Source: Datnioides undecimradiatus
Lineage: Eukaryota; Chordata; Actinopteri; Lobotiformes; Datnioididae
Assembly (NCBI GenBank): GCA_008933995.1
Contig: WARS01002947.1
Coordinates: 579,884-643,883 of the forward strand
DNA length: 64,000 nucleotides
Direction of reading: 5' to 3'
The position numbers were made by a program, and so were the translations under genes. Under the pieces are notes generated by a model. The model worked only from the letters and a program-made list of their open reading frames with translations, searched no databases and had not been told where the DNA came from. The first letter of the stretch is position 1. Every line of letters starts with the position of its first letter. Positions 50,701 through 63,690 of this stretch are shown here, piece by piece.

Positions 50701-53700
50701 TCCCTGTCCCCTTACCCAGCTCCCCGGAGAGCCTCAGCCCAGCCTGCAGCACAGCCTCTAGACAATATCCTAAACCCTCGGCTGCTGATTGTTAAACCTG
50801 TAGTGTGAAACAAATGACCAGTCACTTGTTAGTCTTAGTACGAGTCCCATTCTGTCTGTTTATTTTCATACTGTAGCCCTCAATGTCTCTGGACTGCTGG
50901 ACTGTTACATTTAGGTCCCAGTTGCCTGTGGCCAGAAACATAAACCCTTCTGCCTAAGTTGTTGCCCTGATTGCTGTTACAGGCCAGGACAGTTGCCTTG
51001 GGCCCAGGAGAGCTATGCTCTGCATCTGACTGACTCACAGGTGGAGCATTCCCTTTCTTATATAAATGTCTCTGCATCTGTGTGTGGGGTTTCTGCTGTG
51101 AGGGTATGGCAACTGTCATCACTGTCCCAAAATGTAATGCTAATAGTGACACCACTGCTGACATTTGATTTGTGTCATTATAGTTCTCAAGATCATCCTT
51201 GAATTAATTACTTCTGCTGCTAACAAGGAGACTGGCTAGCAGTCAATGAATGATCAATATCATTTGCACAATAGACGAGATAACATTCTCTGAATTGATT
51301 GATCAAACAAACCCAACTGAGCTGCTTTACTTAGCTGTCAATTGGACTAATGGATTTGGAATTTACTTGTTTGTACACACAGAAGGCAGGTCCAGAGGCT
51401 AGTGCTAAGTCAGCTTTTCTTTTCTGATTGTCTGCAGGGGCTCGCTGTGATACAGGGGTTCATCTGATCCTCAGGTTCATCAGCAGTGAAGGACTCAGGA
51501 TTCTCAGAGTGTCAGTTAGACCCAGTAGCGAATCCCCTTAGGCCACTCGGGAGCAGGGCATGAAATGAAAAGAAGCTTTCCCTGCAGGGCCACATCTGTC
51601 TAGGACACTTGATTAGCTCATTGATTACCTGCGAACTATGTTGCCTGCATTTATTTCTGTTGATGTTTACCAATCACTGGCATTAATGGGTGATTTATTG
51701 ACAGTTAAATTAAGTTTTGAGTTCTATTTTTTAGATTTTACATTGGCTCATTGGAATTAGTAAACTCAAAAATGCCTCTTGGGTCTATACTTGCTGATGA
51801 GGTCATCCACAAGCAAGACATACATTATAATTAATTAATGAAATTCACATAAAAGTCAAATTTCATACTAACACAATTTTTTTGGTCTGTTTTAAAGCCC
51901 CTTCATGTCGCTTTTTAAGAAGATTCTTGTTGTGTTTATTAATTGTGAATCAGCTCAGTGGGTACTTTAGATTTTTATGTTGTAATATTAGTGAAAGTAA
52001 AATCCTCTTAAGTCTCCTGCTGATTAATGAAAAGCTGAGGGGAAGTAATGCGGTTGAAGATTAAACCATAAAACCCCCAGTGCAAATGTACCCGCTTCCC
52101 AGTATGAAGTCCACCGACAGCCTCTGGCAGGCTGCTGGTTTATTTAAAGGCATTCAGCTACAGGTACTTTTAGTAAGGTCACAATAAATTCATTGGAATT
52201 CTGTTGTTTGTAAATCACAGGATGCAACAACCAACACAAACCAGATAGTTTCCCAAGATCTTCCTCTTCCACTGCCATTCTCCCCTCCTCTCTGGAGAGT
52301 TCATCATTTAAACCAACAACATATTGACTGGGTGACACTTGAGTGATGACTGCTGCAGTAATCCTACAGCATAGGACTCAAACTCATCAAACATATCAGA
52401 ATTTTATCACATAATGACTCATTTTACAATCTTTTATCTTTTTCCAAAAATAAATTGAATAAGTCTGTTTCTGGCAAACAAACACAAACAGCTGTTTAAT
52501 AACAACTATCATGCTTCACTTTCTTGGTTTCTTTTCACAAAGCATTTCAACCATTAAAATTATGTAAATGATGCAGTCCTCACTTTCTCGATGCATTATG
52601 TTGATACAGATTTTTCCACTTACTGTTCAAACAGTAGCTCAGTGGGAAACGCTGGATCTCATTTTGGTTGCGTGATCTGTCCGGAAGGTTGGTATTGAAC
52701 CTGAAAAGTGGCTTTCTTAAATGACCTCTGTTCTTGGCTTACAGGAACCGACAAGTTGATGCTTTTCTGTCAAACTATTCCAGGCTTTTGTGAAAGTGAC
52801 TTGCCCACTCACTGTTTCACAGAAAGAGGAGAGGGAGAGTATACTGTTCTGAGCTGAACAGTGCACTTAGTAAAGGACCTTGGCCCATGGGCAGCTTAGC
52901 AGAAAACTCATGATTTGTGCTTCTCAAGTGCAGCAGCTGCAGCAGAACGAGGAGGAACTCATTTAGATGGTTTGTTTGACCGGTTTGACCATGGCAATGG
53001 AAAAGTCTGCTCAATTGTTAGATCCACTTGGCCCCTGAGCCACAGCAAAACATGCCTGCTTATTAACACATAGCCCTGCAAAATCGGGTTTATCCTGATT
53101 TCATTTTCTTGCTCAGGTTAGTTATATGTTGTATGAAGCTTATATAACAAGCCAGTGTAATACTGATCCTCTGAATCACATCTTGAATTGATCAGTGATG
53201 AGATTTTTGTGTCTGCTGTTTCAGCAATTTCTTCCAAGCACCAAAACAACAACAAAGAATGTCTCAATAATTTTTAGTTTGCAAAGGAAACCAATAGTTC
53301 ACCAATAATTAGAGCTTGAAAGAAGCATTCCAGGACTTTATCTTTATGGCAGGAAAAACGTAGGAACTGGCAGGTGACTGACAAAGTTGGAATTCTGCTT
53401 TCATACTGACATAGACAGAACCCATCTAGTGCAGGGTGATTATGGGTGACGAGGCGTGTGTGTGTAGACCTGTGCATTACACAAGCTGACTGAAACTTCC
53501 ACCAGGGGAAGTTAAATGTACTACAAAAGAAATGTGGGACAACAGTGTAATTAATTTGTACTGAGCAACAGCTCAACATGAAATATGCATTGGGTTCACT
53601 TTTGCTACAACGCAGCAGAAAGTTTATTTCTTAAGAAAAATGAGATATGAACGCTCAGCACATTCCTCTGCTCCTGACTGCTAGAGAGGTGCAGCAGTCT

Positions 53701-54724
53701 GTGGGGGGCTAAACCAACAGACTGCAGCATGTCTGGGTGTAGGAGAGAAGGGATTGTCACAGTGGTCACAGCATAGCTGACCACACAGTGAGAGAGCAGA
53801 AGGACATGACACAAACACAGAAACCAGATCATTATAGTCCTGAATGTGGAACAGCGGGACGTGCCTCTCTCTGCTCCTCTGTAAATGTTTATTTCATTGT
53901 GTGTCAGTGTTAGCCACCACTACAATCATTAACAAATGTCAATTACATCAAGTTATTCAGGTTCACATTCAGTCAGCTGCTTGATATGCTGCTGCAGAAT
54001 AACACAGCCTGTATTACAGGGCAGTAATCTGTGTATTCTGCTGCATTCAGGCTCTGTATGGAGGAAATGAAAGAGATTTGAGAGACCCTTTGGAATCCAG
54101 TCCAGAGCCAGACTGCTCTCACTTCTAGGGAACAAGTTTTAAATTATACAGGACACTAAAATCATCTGCATTTGACCTCGCAACGGAAGGACATCTCAGA
54201 CTTCACAGATTATTGGCCTGCAGTCATTATACCTTGCAGCTCATGAAGGGATCCACCGTTCCTAAAAACAATAAAAGGCCCCACGCAAGAATGTTTTTGT
54301 AATCTTGTCCTAAAGCTGCCTTTCTGTTTTTCATGCCGGATTGTACTTCACCTATCAAGCTTTTAAAGTTGCCGTATAAAAATCATCAGGTATCAATAAC
54401 CTTTAGCAGCTACAGTAGTTGTATTAGGGTTGTAGCTGAAATAATACAATAAAGAAATATTATTACAGCCAGTAAATAGTGTCATCAGAGCAGCAGCTCA
54501 GGGTTGCAGTCCAAGATTTCATACACGCGAAGATTTTTTAAATTATTACTTTTGTTAATTATTTTTATTTCAGCTGATTCAACTGATTTTGGCATTATGA
54601 ATCTGAATTCAGACAAGTTGTTTTAAGGCCAGGAGCAAAAATCTCAGACAACATGTTGGGAGAAAATGCTTAAAATATATCAGGCTCTGAAGAAAAACTT
54701 CCTGGATTTAGATACCACATAAAA
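47789..54724. other. Gene-free interior of duplication copy B
   Basis: Counterpart of 37227-44150. No supported exon. The same candidate non-coding blocks recur near 51245-51415 and 52480-52610. Confidence 0.4.
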
Positions 54725-54915
54725 CCACAGTGTGTGTTGAAGCTTAGCTTAGCTTAGATCAATGTAAAAACTGAAACATGGGAGTTGGTTGTTAGCTTGG
54801 TAAGGTAACATACCAGCTCACATACCAGATTAATCAACTAAATATTATGTGTTCATTTGGACAAACAGGCTAGCTGTTCCTCCCAAGTTCATTAAGCTGT
54901 AGGTACATTTATCTT
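54725..54915 (+). repeat. Dispersed fish repeat (TTAGCTTAGC type), copy B
   Basis: Counterpart of 44155-44345; GAAGCTTAGCTTAGCTTAG and CAGGCTAGCTGTTCC are kept. Confidence 0.5.
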
Positions 54916-55440
54916 AGCGAGCCTGACTGCACAGTGCCCAGGGTCATAGACAGATGGTAGCTGCTCACTGTGCGTCTATCTCCAGGTGGCCCCCCCCCGT
55001 GTTGTTCTGGCTTTACTCAAATCATACCTCCCACCAGGTTCAGCCCACGTTATGCACTATGCTTATATTATTGTAATATCTTGCTACATGAAAGTGGGGT
55101 GAATGCAATATGAGACGCAGGACCAGAAGTTGTTGTTATTTTGTGTGTGTGTGTGTGTTTGAGGCCTCAGTGGTCTCCATATCGAACAGGTCAAGTCTGT
55201 TTGTCCAGCTGCTGATTCACCCCCTAGTAGGCTCTCACACACTCTCACACAAACACACACTGTTGCACTGGCTCTAGTCATTCCAAGTCCTCAGCACAGT
55301 TGAACTTAAACCCTTGACTAACCCGCAAAACTTAAAGCTCAGCCAAAATCTCTTTTGTTCAAGATTAAGAATTACTTTTCCATAATGTCTGTGCTTTGAA
55401 TGCCCTACAGGTTTTCTTAAAGAGGGCTGTCCTATACCCC

Positions 55441-55471
55441 CACACACACATACACACACACACACACACAC
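55441..55471 (+). repeat. (CA)n microsatellite near the end of copy B
   Basis: CA run with one TA interruption, followed by the last bases of the duplicated unit. Confidence 0.9.
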
Positions 55472-55501
55472 TGTGGCTTTCTGCTTTTGTGTCCCATCTA
55501 A

Positions 55502-58136
55502 ATGGACCCCCCCCCCAGAGGCATGTCTTGATAGTCCGTGTCCGTCTGCCTCTCTGTCCTCCCACTGTCCCTCCCTCCTGTCACTCTTTGCATCTTTTCT
55601 TTAGCTCGGGTCTACAGTTTGACCCCAGTTGCCCTTGACACATACATTTCTAAAGATTCAGCCAATCAATACAGACTCCCGTGGCTCGGTGTCAGATGTT
55701 GGGTCCACTAATTGAAACCAACAACAACCCAGGGTGAGCGACAATGAGCATTTTTAGGGTGTGTGTGTTGGATTGATGAATGAGGAGGCTAGAGGATCTG
55801 CTATATTCACATGGTGATCACCCGGTCATCAGCTTTTGTTCAGACCTCTGCTTTTTGCAAGATTAGCGAGAAAAATTGTACCGCAATCACGTCAGCTGTA
55901 TGATGCCAAGATGAATGTGGCCAAAGTGAGAATTATGCATGAAAATGTGGTAATAGCATCTTTCTGAGAGGGATAGTTTGGGTTTTTTGAAGTAGTTATG
56001 CTGTTTTCTTCACACCCACTAGACTCCTTTCGTTCATTGTGTTATTATGTGACTTTAGTGTTTTAAAGGCTTAGCTCAGATTCAGTGAAGTCACAGACTA
56101 TCACAAACAGAGGTAGATAAGCATCTCTGGTCTTCTGCCAGGTAAAATTAATGTAAATATGAATTTTGCATATTAATGAAATTAAATAATGAGAAGTCCT
56201 GCCAGAAATTATGCTGTAACATTATTTAAACACATCAAATTATGAATGTACAAAACAGAGATATCAGTTAACAATATCATTTTTTGCCTTTATTGTCTGT
56301 TAAGTGTCTCTTGTGAACAACAGAACAACACAGAATGTGGCAAATAAAATTCATAATAAAAAGTAATATATCTAATATCTGTAGAGTTGAATAAAGGCTG
56401 AGGAACAGAGGAGGACCTGAAATTCACCTGAGAACATGATTTATTGAGCAGTTTGTTGCCTTAAATGCCATGATATATTTTATTACTCATAAATACTGAG
56501 CGCCTGAATAAATAATAGAAGAGAACTCTTTCACTAAAAGGACCTCAGCACATGTTAATTATGTTGCATTTGCCAGCTGCACTTGTAAGCATGTCTATTG
56601 ACAAAAGAGGATGCAAATAGCCAATGAAGAAGCTCTTGACTTTTAAGCTCTCCTGTGTGTGACCAAAGCAGGTGACAAGAGTGCGGTCGCTCTGCTGAGT
56701 GTGGAAGTGCAGGGCACGCCTGGCCGAGTGGGGAGTAAATCATTTAAGCAGACAGTAATGTCTGTTAGGTTGTCCTCAGTATCAGGCCTCCTGCAAACCA
56801 CGTGCACAGTTTAACTTGGAGCCTGAATGAGAAGAGGAATATTGTGGGCTTGGTTGTGTTGAGGCAGAAGAAAAGGAACAGCGCTGCTTTCAAAGCTACC
56901 GTAATTAATCCCAAGCATCAGTCAGACCGTTCTCATTAATAATGCATTTCTGAGCAGCAGTCCTGACATAGGGAGTGAATTCAAGTCTTTATTCAATGAT
57001 TCAGCAGCAATGTCAGGCAACTCTCAGAGCCAGTCTGCTTCCCCTGAAAGTCAGCAACCAGCAATCAAGAACGTTATTGAGTTGAGCCATGTTCAGCTTT
57101 TGAAACAATAAGACAAACAGCTTAGGATTAAAACAGCATTAAAATGCCTACTTCTGTGGTCATGGTTATGTCCAAAACTCAGTGTATTACTAATGCCTCA
57201 TGCACTACAGTGCTGTGGCTCCTTACTGTTTTTTCTTGTGTCTTTAGGTTCAGAGATGTATGGCACCGGACACGGCACCAGCATCCTTGCACCACTGAAC
57301 AGTTTTAACAGTTTAGCACAATGTTGACAATTACATAATCTGGCAACTGCAGCTCCGTTAGCTGTAAGAACGTACTGTTGCAGGATAGCCACAGTTGTTA
57401 AAGTGGAAATATTCAGGTAAAATTCAAGTGTTTACACCGCCATCCTTGACTGTCTGCTGCACGCCTGGTGCTTGATCACAGATGCAATGCAAAGGTCCTG
57501 CATTGTCATATCAAACCAAATACACTACTCAGTGAGGTAACATACTCCCTGTGTTTCTTTTCAACCATTTAAAACAAAGCTTGAGGAAGAAAGGGGATTT
57601 ATTTTCATTATGGAATTAAAACCTTGAGTATTTACATTTGATCTGATTTCTTTTAACCTTTCTGACACCAAACAAGCTGTGCCTTCAGCATGAATCCAAG
57701 AAGCAATAGCTTAAAGAGGTGGTTGAAATAGTGATATTTCTCTTTTGAATATAGTAATATATACATTATGTCACTTTAAGGGAATTGATATGTGTGTGCG
57801 TGTGTGTTTTGTATTTCTCAGAATAATGTTCTGGTCTGTCTGGACTAGTTTGCAATTCTGTTTGTCTTTCGCTGCTCTGAGCACAGCCAAAACCATGCGG
57901 GCAGCAGCAGGGTCTCTGCAGAGCTACAGCGGTTTGGCTTTGATCAGGGTGTTTTCTTCCACAGCGGCCTCTCTCAGGTCTCAGCTCAATCTGGCTTTTT
58001 ACACACTCTTTTGTTCAGAATGGGTTTTGTCCCGCTTTGGTCAAATTTGTTATTTTTCCTCTCCATTTCTGCCCGTTCACTTGTTAGACCTTGCTTTCTC
58101 TCTCTCGCCCTCCTTTTCTTCCTCATTATCACTCTC
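55502..58136. other. Gene-free stretch after the duplication
   Basis: No supported exon. GAGGGATAGTTTGGGTTTTTTG near 55968-55990 resembles the edge of a dispersed fish repeat. An AT-rich block near 56890-57060 (CCGTAATTAATCCCAAG, CATTAATAATGCATTTC) looks like a conserved non-coding element, which is inference. Confidence 0.4.
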
Positions 58137-58157
58137 AAACAGACAGACAGACAGACA

Positions 58158-58194
<37 letters not shown>
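58137..58194 (+). repeat. (CAGA)n followed by (CA)n microsatellite
   Basis: Compound repeat of CAGA units running into about 17 CA units. Confidence 0.95.
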
Positions 58195-58198
<4 letters not shown>

Positions 58199-58346
58199 TC
58201 CTTTGTATTTCCTGCCCCCTCTGTCCCTGTTTTTTTACCCACCTCTCTCTTGGTTAAAGCCTCTAGTTTGATCAATCATTGATGATCCCAGGTGTCCTGA
58301 GAGCTCAGGGGAAATCCTGATTGGCTATACCCCCCTACCCAGCCTA

Positions 58347-58408
<62 letters not shown>
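58347..58408 (+). repeat. (CA)n microsatellite
   Basis: About 30 uninterrupted CA units. Read in frame it gives meaningless His-Thr or Cys-Val runs. Confidence 0.95.
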
Positions 58409-58411
<3 letters not shown>

Positions 58412-61400
58412 TGCACCCTCCCCACAGCCCCTCCTTTCTCTTTGAGATCAGAGGTAAACCCTCACTTCTTCCTCTCTCCCTAGTCTCACCCTCTCCTTTG
58501 CTTTTTCTTCTCTCCTCTCTCTCTCCACTGGACGCTGGAGAGCCAGCTTCAATTAAAGAAGCAGTGGGGTTCCCTAAGCCATTAGCCATATTAGTGTTGG
58601 GTCCATGCCCATGCCCCTCCTTGAACAAAGACCTCTCAATGCTTCCTGGAGTGGTTTGGTTGGCATTTGTCTAGATTTACTGATTTGTAGCCACACACCC
58701 TCTTGGGGATGCAGTTGACGGCTGTCTAATAATGCAGCACATCGTCCATGGTGCCTTGCCATGTTAAACTGAAGGCCCGGGTGGATTTTACCACTATAAC
58801 TGAATCCCACAAAACACCAATAGAGATGTTGTTGGTTATTGATAGAAAAAGATGACATCTGGGTGAAAAGAGCGAGTTCCTGTGATTAATGACATCTAGC
58901 ATCCTCTCCCTGCTTCCTGAGGGTTTTATCATATGCTTAACCTTTGGCAATGATTCCTTTGTCCCCAGATCACAATCACACACTGCAGACTTTCAACACC
59001 GCCAGACTTCAATCATCAATCATCTTTGATTTTCTGCCAGAGGTTCAGAAACTGTGGTTATGGGTACTGTGTGTCTGTGTGTGTGTGCAATTCTCTCATG
59101 CATGTTCTTGAGCAAGATGGAGAGAGCACAGTCTATTAAGCATTTGACAATTGAAGACCTCCCACTCTAAAAGACCTGCTCAGATTGTCCTCCCAGTCCC
59201 AGGAAGCTGGGGGGTGGGGGGGACAAGGGCGTGTTTCCAGGGGGCGTCCATTTTTTTTCTAATGAAGCTGTCTGTCACACGGCTTGTTGACAGAAGGCCA
59301 GGGTATCACGCCCACCTGCCTACACTCCAAAACCACCAGTTCAGGACCTGAATGAGTCATTTTGAATATAAAAAAGAAAAAGGAAACGGGAATAGGTCAA
59401 AATATTGTGATTGGAGCATTTTGTAAAGTTGAGCTGGGGATTTTTTCACAGCTGTGCAGCCAAATTATGTTACCAGCTCCACACTCAGTCATCTCCCACA
59501 GGAGAGTTTTCCTTAAAAACGAAATCAGCACAGTTTTCCCTCATTATATCAAAAAGTCTGTCATAACTTCATCACAGTGTCACTTTTTATGAAATGACTC
59601 AGCTGAATTCTTCATCAGATATACAGATGTTCAAATTATATGTGCTTTATTGGTATTTAATGAGAGCTTTCATTGATACACAGGTCTGTACATTTAAGAT
59701 GATCATGCAAAGTAAAATTCAGCTTTTTTGTGTTTTTAATTTTATAGAACCATCTGCATCTAGTAAAGTCACAGTCATATTCATCATCATTGCTGCAAAT
59801 GCTGGTTGGACATCATGAAGTTAGTCTATCTTAAATCTATCTAATCAATCACTTGATTCATCAACTTATTGTTTCATCTCTAATGCTAACACACTATTAG
59901 GTGTGAACAGTGAACATGGTAAACATCAAAAATGCTAACAAAATCAACAAATCAGCCTTGTATTTGTGAGCATGTTGCCAACATGCAACTGTTAAGTTAC
60001 TGCTCAGTCGATTGAATAAAAATAATTGCAAACTTGTTTGGTAAATAATGACAATTAATGCCTTATAGTTTCAGTCATTTTGCATTCAAAATGTCGAACA
60101 TTTGCTGGTTCCAGATTCTTAAACACGAGAATTTGCTGGTTTTCTTTCTCATTCACAACGGTAAATGAAGCATCTGAGTCCTGAGCAGCTGCTTAGAAAA
60201 AAGAAGCAGCTCTAAACAGCTTGTTTGACAATTAGTGACATTTTAGGAGTTAAAGCTAATTATTAAGAGTAATTGTCTGATAACCAATTATGAAAATGTT
60301 TGTTTGTTGCAGGATTAGTCTTGTTGGACTTTTGTATTGTATTGTGTGTGCTGTGTATGTGTGTGCTACTTTCTGGATATGTTTGTATTAAGAAATGATG
60401 ACACAATAATAAGAACATTTGAATATTTTAACATTAATCAATAATCAATGATCAATCAGTGGTTCGTGACTTCACTGTTTTCTGAGTGAGTTGTTCAATC
60501 TACTTGGGACTAAATATACTGAACAACAGAGCTCAGTCGGACATACAGGTTTCTTTCTACTTCAGTAGCTGCTTTCAGCTGGCTCCTGTTCATTTTAAAG
60601 CTGTTTAACCAGTCAGATCCACCTTGTCTAAAGGCCACACTAGGACCAGGAAGTACTCACCAGTAGCTGTCCAGTGAGCAAAACCTTTCTGGGACCGAAG
60701 AGTGTGATCCAGAATGAAATGTGAATTAGGAATGCCTGTCACTGGTCCCCTTTTAGGGATTCAGTGGGATTATGTCTGCATGGGCGCCCTGGCTGCAGAT
60801 GAAGCATGTCTGGGATGAAAGAAGGCAGCGTTTGCATTCATGCACACTGTGGTTACCAGCACCGCCAGTAACCAGCCACACCAGGGATGTATTGAGGCCA
60901 GACATTGTTATATTGTTTTCACCATGGTTTAACAGTTAGGTACAAGTAAGAAATGCTGACAAAAACAAAAGGTGCTCCTAAAAATGCCTGAAATGTAAGC
61001 CCTCAAATTGATAGAAATTGTAATTAATTTCAGGGCAGAGCCACAAACACCTTAAAGGTTGCAGACGCCCATGCTGATATTTGATTTTTCCCTGGACAGA
61101 CAGAGCAGTTGGTGTTTTAGCAGGGGTGACAATAGCTCTTTCATCAGGCTGCCACTGGAGTAGCAGGTTCAGGCCAGTGCTTTCAGTTCTGGTGACTACA
61201 GCAGAAATTAGCACTGCTTTAAAAACATAAAGTTAATAAATAAATTAACTTCAATATCCATTTTCAAGAACTATTTTACATGCGTTTCAGTGGGTTTATT
61301 ATAATAATGAACAGTTGCTCACTAGGAAGTCATTAATGTCTGAAATGAAAATGAATTCAATTTGTTAACCGTTCCCTAGTCCCATCTGTGATTTCATTTA

Positions 61401-62896
61401 TGGTACTGCCTGTTGCTGGCTTTTGACAGCCTTGTCATTTGCCCTCGCCACTTCTGGAACCAGCTCACGCTACCCAGCTCTTCTATCTATCTAATGCAAG
61501 AGACAGTATGAGCTGCCAATGATTCAGCAAACGTGACCATCTAGTTAGCATTAGCACTAATGTTAGTGAGGTAGGTTAACTAGAATTCTCTTCCAAATGT
61601 AGACGTTAGTTAGCTGAGTGTTCTAAAGTAATTGTTCTTCCTTACTTGTCTGAAATCACTAATGATGCATAATTAATGCAATGAAGGTTGTAAAAGGGAA
61701 AAATACATTGGATTTGCAGGCACAGGATGTGTAGGGTGACATACTCCAGTTCACTATGCTAGTTGACAGAGTGTCTTTGCTATGCTGGCTCTCAGATATC
61801 AGTCATCCACTGCCTTCTGAAGGAGATCTACTCACTCTGAGGCCTGGAACTTGTTGAAAGGTGTGTTTCTGCAAATATATGCAAATATATAATGAATGTC
61901 TTTTCTATAATAATAAAAAAAATATGGACAGTACTTGCAGTATCACTGTATTTTGCTACTCATACAATAAGAAGAATTAAAATTTCAGTTAAACATTAAA
62001 GCCATTGGTCTGGCTTAACCTCAACGTTAGATTTTCCCTGTTAAAGAATGGTGTAATGATATAATGCTGCAGTGTTCCTTGCCAACAGTCCTGCAGGGAC
62101 AACAGCAGCAAAGAATCCCTGACTAAACATTTAGAAAATGTGTGGCATCCAGATAGGCGCCTGAGATACCAGGCACGATGACCAGAGGGGGAGAGACAGG
62201 AGAGTAGATTGGTTGAGAAGGGTGAGACAGAAGGGCCGGGCTCCACTTAGCATGCTATGAGTCAGGTTCGCCAGGGTTCATGAGCTGCAAACTCACTCAT
62301 GAATAAAACAAATCATGTTCTCAGGTCCTTGTACCAAACTCAAACATACAATAAGCTCCTCTGGGAATAGATGCAGGGTCTTTTATGCTGTTTATGGTCT
62401 TTTGAGAGGACACACTACATGTTTCATAACCATAAAACTTATTAAACTTGGAGGATAGAAAGCAGAGCAGATTGTCTCTCCTCAGTGCAGGCGTATTAGC
62501 AGTAATACTCTGGTTCACTATCATTGCTCTTGTGGCTGGATATGGCACTTTTTTCCATTGTCGGCTGGGTAATTTAATAACAGAGCAGAAAATCAGGCAT
62601 GATGTTTCCCAGAGCTCCCTAGATCATAAAATGACACTGAAATCCATTTTCTGAAGACACGCTTACTCTAGAACATGGAGAAAAATAGTGAAGAAGCATC
62701 TGTGGATGTAGAAAGGGACAGAGGAGAGCAAGTGTTGTTGGACCACAGACAGTGTGACAAGCTGATTAAAATGCCCACAGACTGGGAGAGCTAGACCTCC
62801 ACTCTCTATTCACTCGACCCAGGCACGTCGTCACGACAACGAAGGACGACAAAGGGCTTTCTCAGGCTATTGAGTGCTGTGAAAGACGGAGGCGGC
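58409..62896. other. Gene-free stretch
   Basis: No supported exon. An open frame on the minus strand at 60978-61214 has a plausible non-repetitive composition (for example LLLQWQPDERAIVTPAK) but no recognised domain and no convincing splice sites on both sides. Text near 58540-58620 and 58860-58940 looks like conserved non-coding sequence. Confidence 0.4.
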
Positions 62897-62924
62897 TGTG
62901 TGTGTGTGTGTGTGTGTGTGTGTG
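62897..62924 (+). repeat. (TG)n microsatellite
   Basis: About 14 TG units. Confidence 0.95.
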
Positions 62925-63529
62925 ACTTGGAGTGGACATGTGGCTGTACAAGCCGTAGGTGGTAATGTATGCGAACCGTCCACAAACAAATGAATACACA
63001 TGCACGTCCTACTGCCTCCTTCTTAGCATTCTGCCACACAATGACCATACCAGCGCGTCCTCGGTGACGTGAGGCTTCATCCCAGCATATGGCCAGTTTG
63101 AATTCAAACCCCAAACTAGCCATAGACAAGCTATTATGGCTGTCTTTTTTTTCTGAGGCAGAATGCAAATTAAGTTTGTCTGTTCACTCTGCCACTCACT
63201 TTTCCCCTCTTTACTGTGGAACAGCTGTGGAAATGACCAGGATAGACTCAGTGGGTTTGACAGTGCTTTTAAACACTGTTGCTCTAAATTATGGGCAATA
63301 TTTCTAATCTATCAGTGAACTCAACATTTGTTTCTTATACCTCCGAAGTAAGTAACTGCTCTGCTCAGCTCAGCTCAGTCTTGGTCACAGTATATTTGAC
63401 AATGCTGTACTTTTTTAAATTGCTTTTGGTCAGTGTTGGATTTGTTTGAGGTTTGATTGACTTAAAAGCAATAGTTTTTTGGTAATTTTAGGAACTGTTT
63501 ATCGGCTTTCCAGCCAAGACAGAGACAAG
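62925..63529. other. Gene-free stretch
   Basis: No supported exon or named repeat. Confidence 0.5.
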
Positions 63530-63690
63530 TAGATTGAAACACATCTCTGTTCTTTTAATATGAACGGAGCTAGGCTAGCTGGGTTGGCTGTCTCCCTCTC
63601 CTTCAGTCTTAAGGCTGAGTTAAGCTGGCCATCTCCTGGCTGCAGCCCGTGCTAGACTGTATTCATCTTCTCATTTAACTCTATACTAAA
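63530..63690 (-). repeat. Dispersed fish repeat (TTAGCTTAGC type), minus orientation
   Basis: The reverse complement contains AAATGAGAAGATGAATACAG, GGCTGCAGCCAGGAG, GAGACAGCCAACCCAGC and TAGCCTAGCTCCG, the order known from the same short repeat family as 27395-27600. It is an old, diverged copy. Confidence 0.45.

Larger units (their letters stand above)
44948..55501 (+). repeat. Tandem duplication, copy B (about 10.55 kb)
   Basis: Collinear with 34395-44947 and joined to it directly (CCCATCTA then AGCAGGCATC), with at most one base of shared sequence at the join and no run of N. The non-duplicated sequence after copy B opens with a long C run (55507-55515). The copies keep nearly the same length despite many small indels, so gains and losses balance. 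It may be a real segmental duplication or an assembly artefact; see findings. Confidence 0.95.

Noticed and set aside
57745-58257. 170-codon open frame
   Set aside because: It has no domain, runs into a CA microsatellite and has no supporting splice or promoter context.
57986-58628. Cys-Val and His-Thr repeat proteins
   Set aside because: Translations of CA/TG microsatellites.
62448-62654. Frame with a hydrophobic, membrane-like stretch
   Set aside because: Single short frame without a signal of conservation, neighbours or splice sites; hydrophobic chance frames are common in T-rich DNA.
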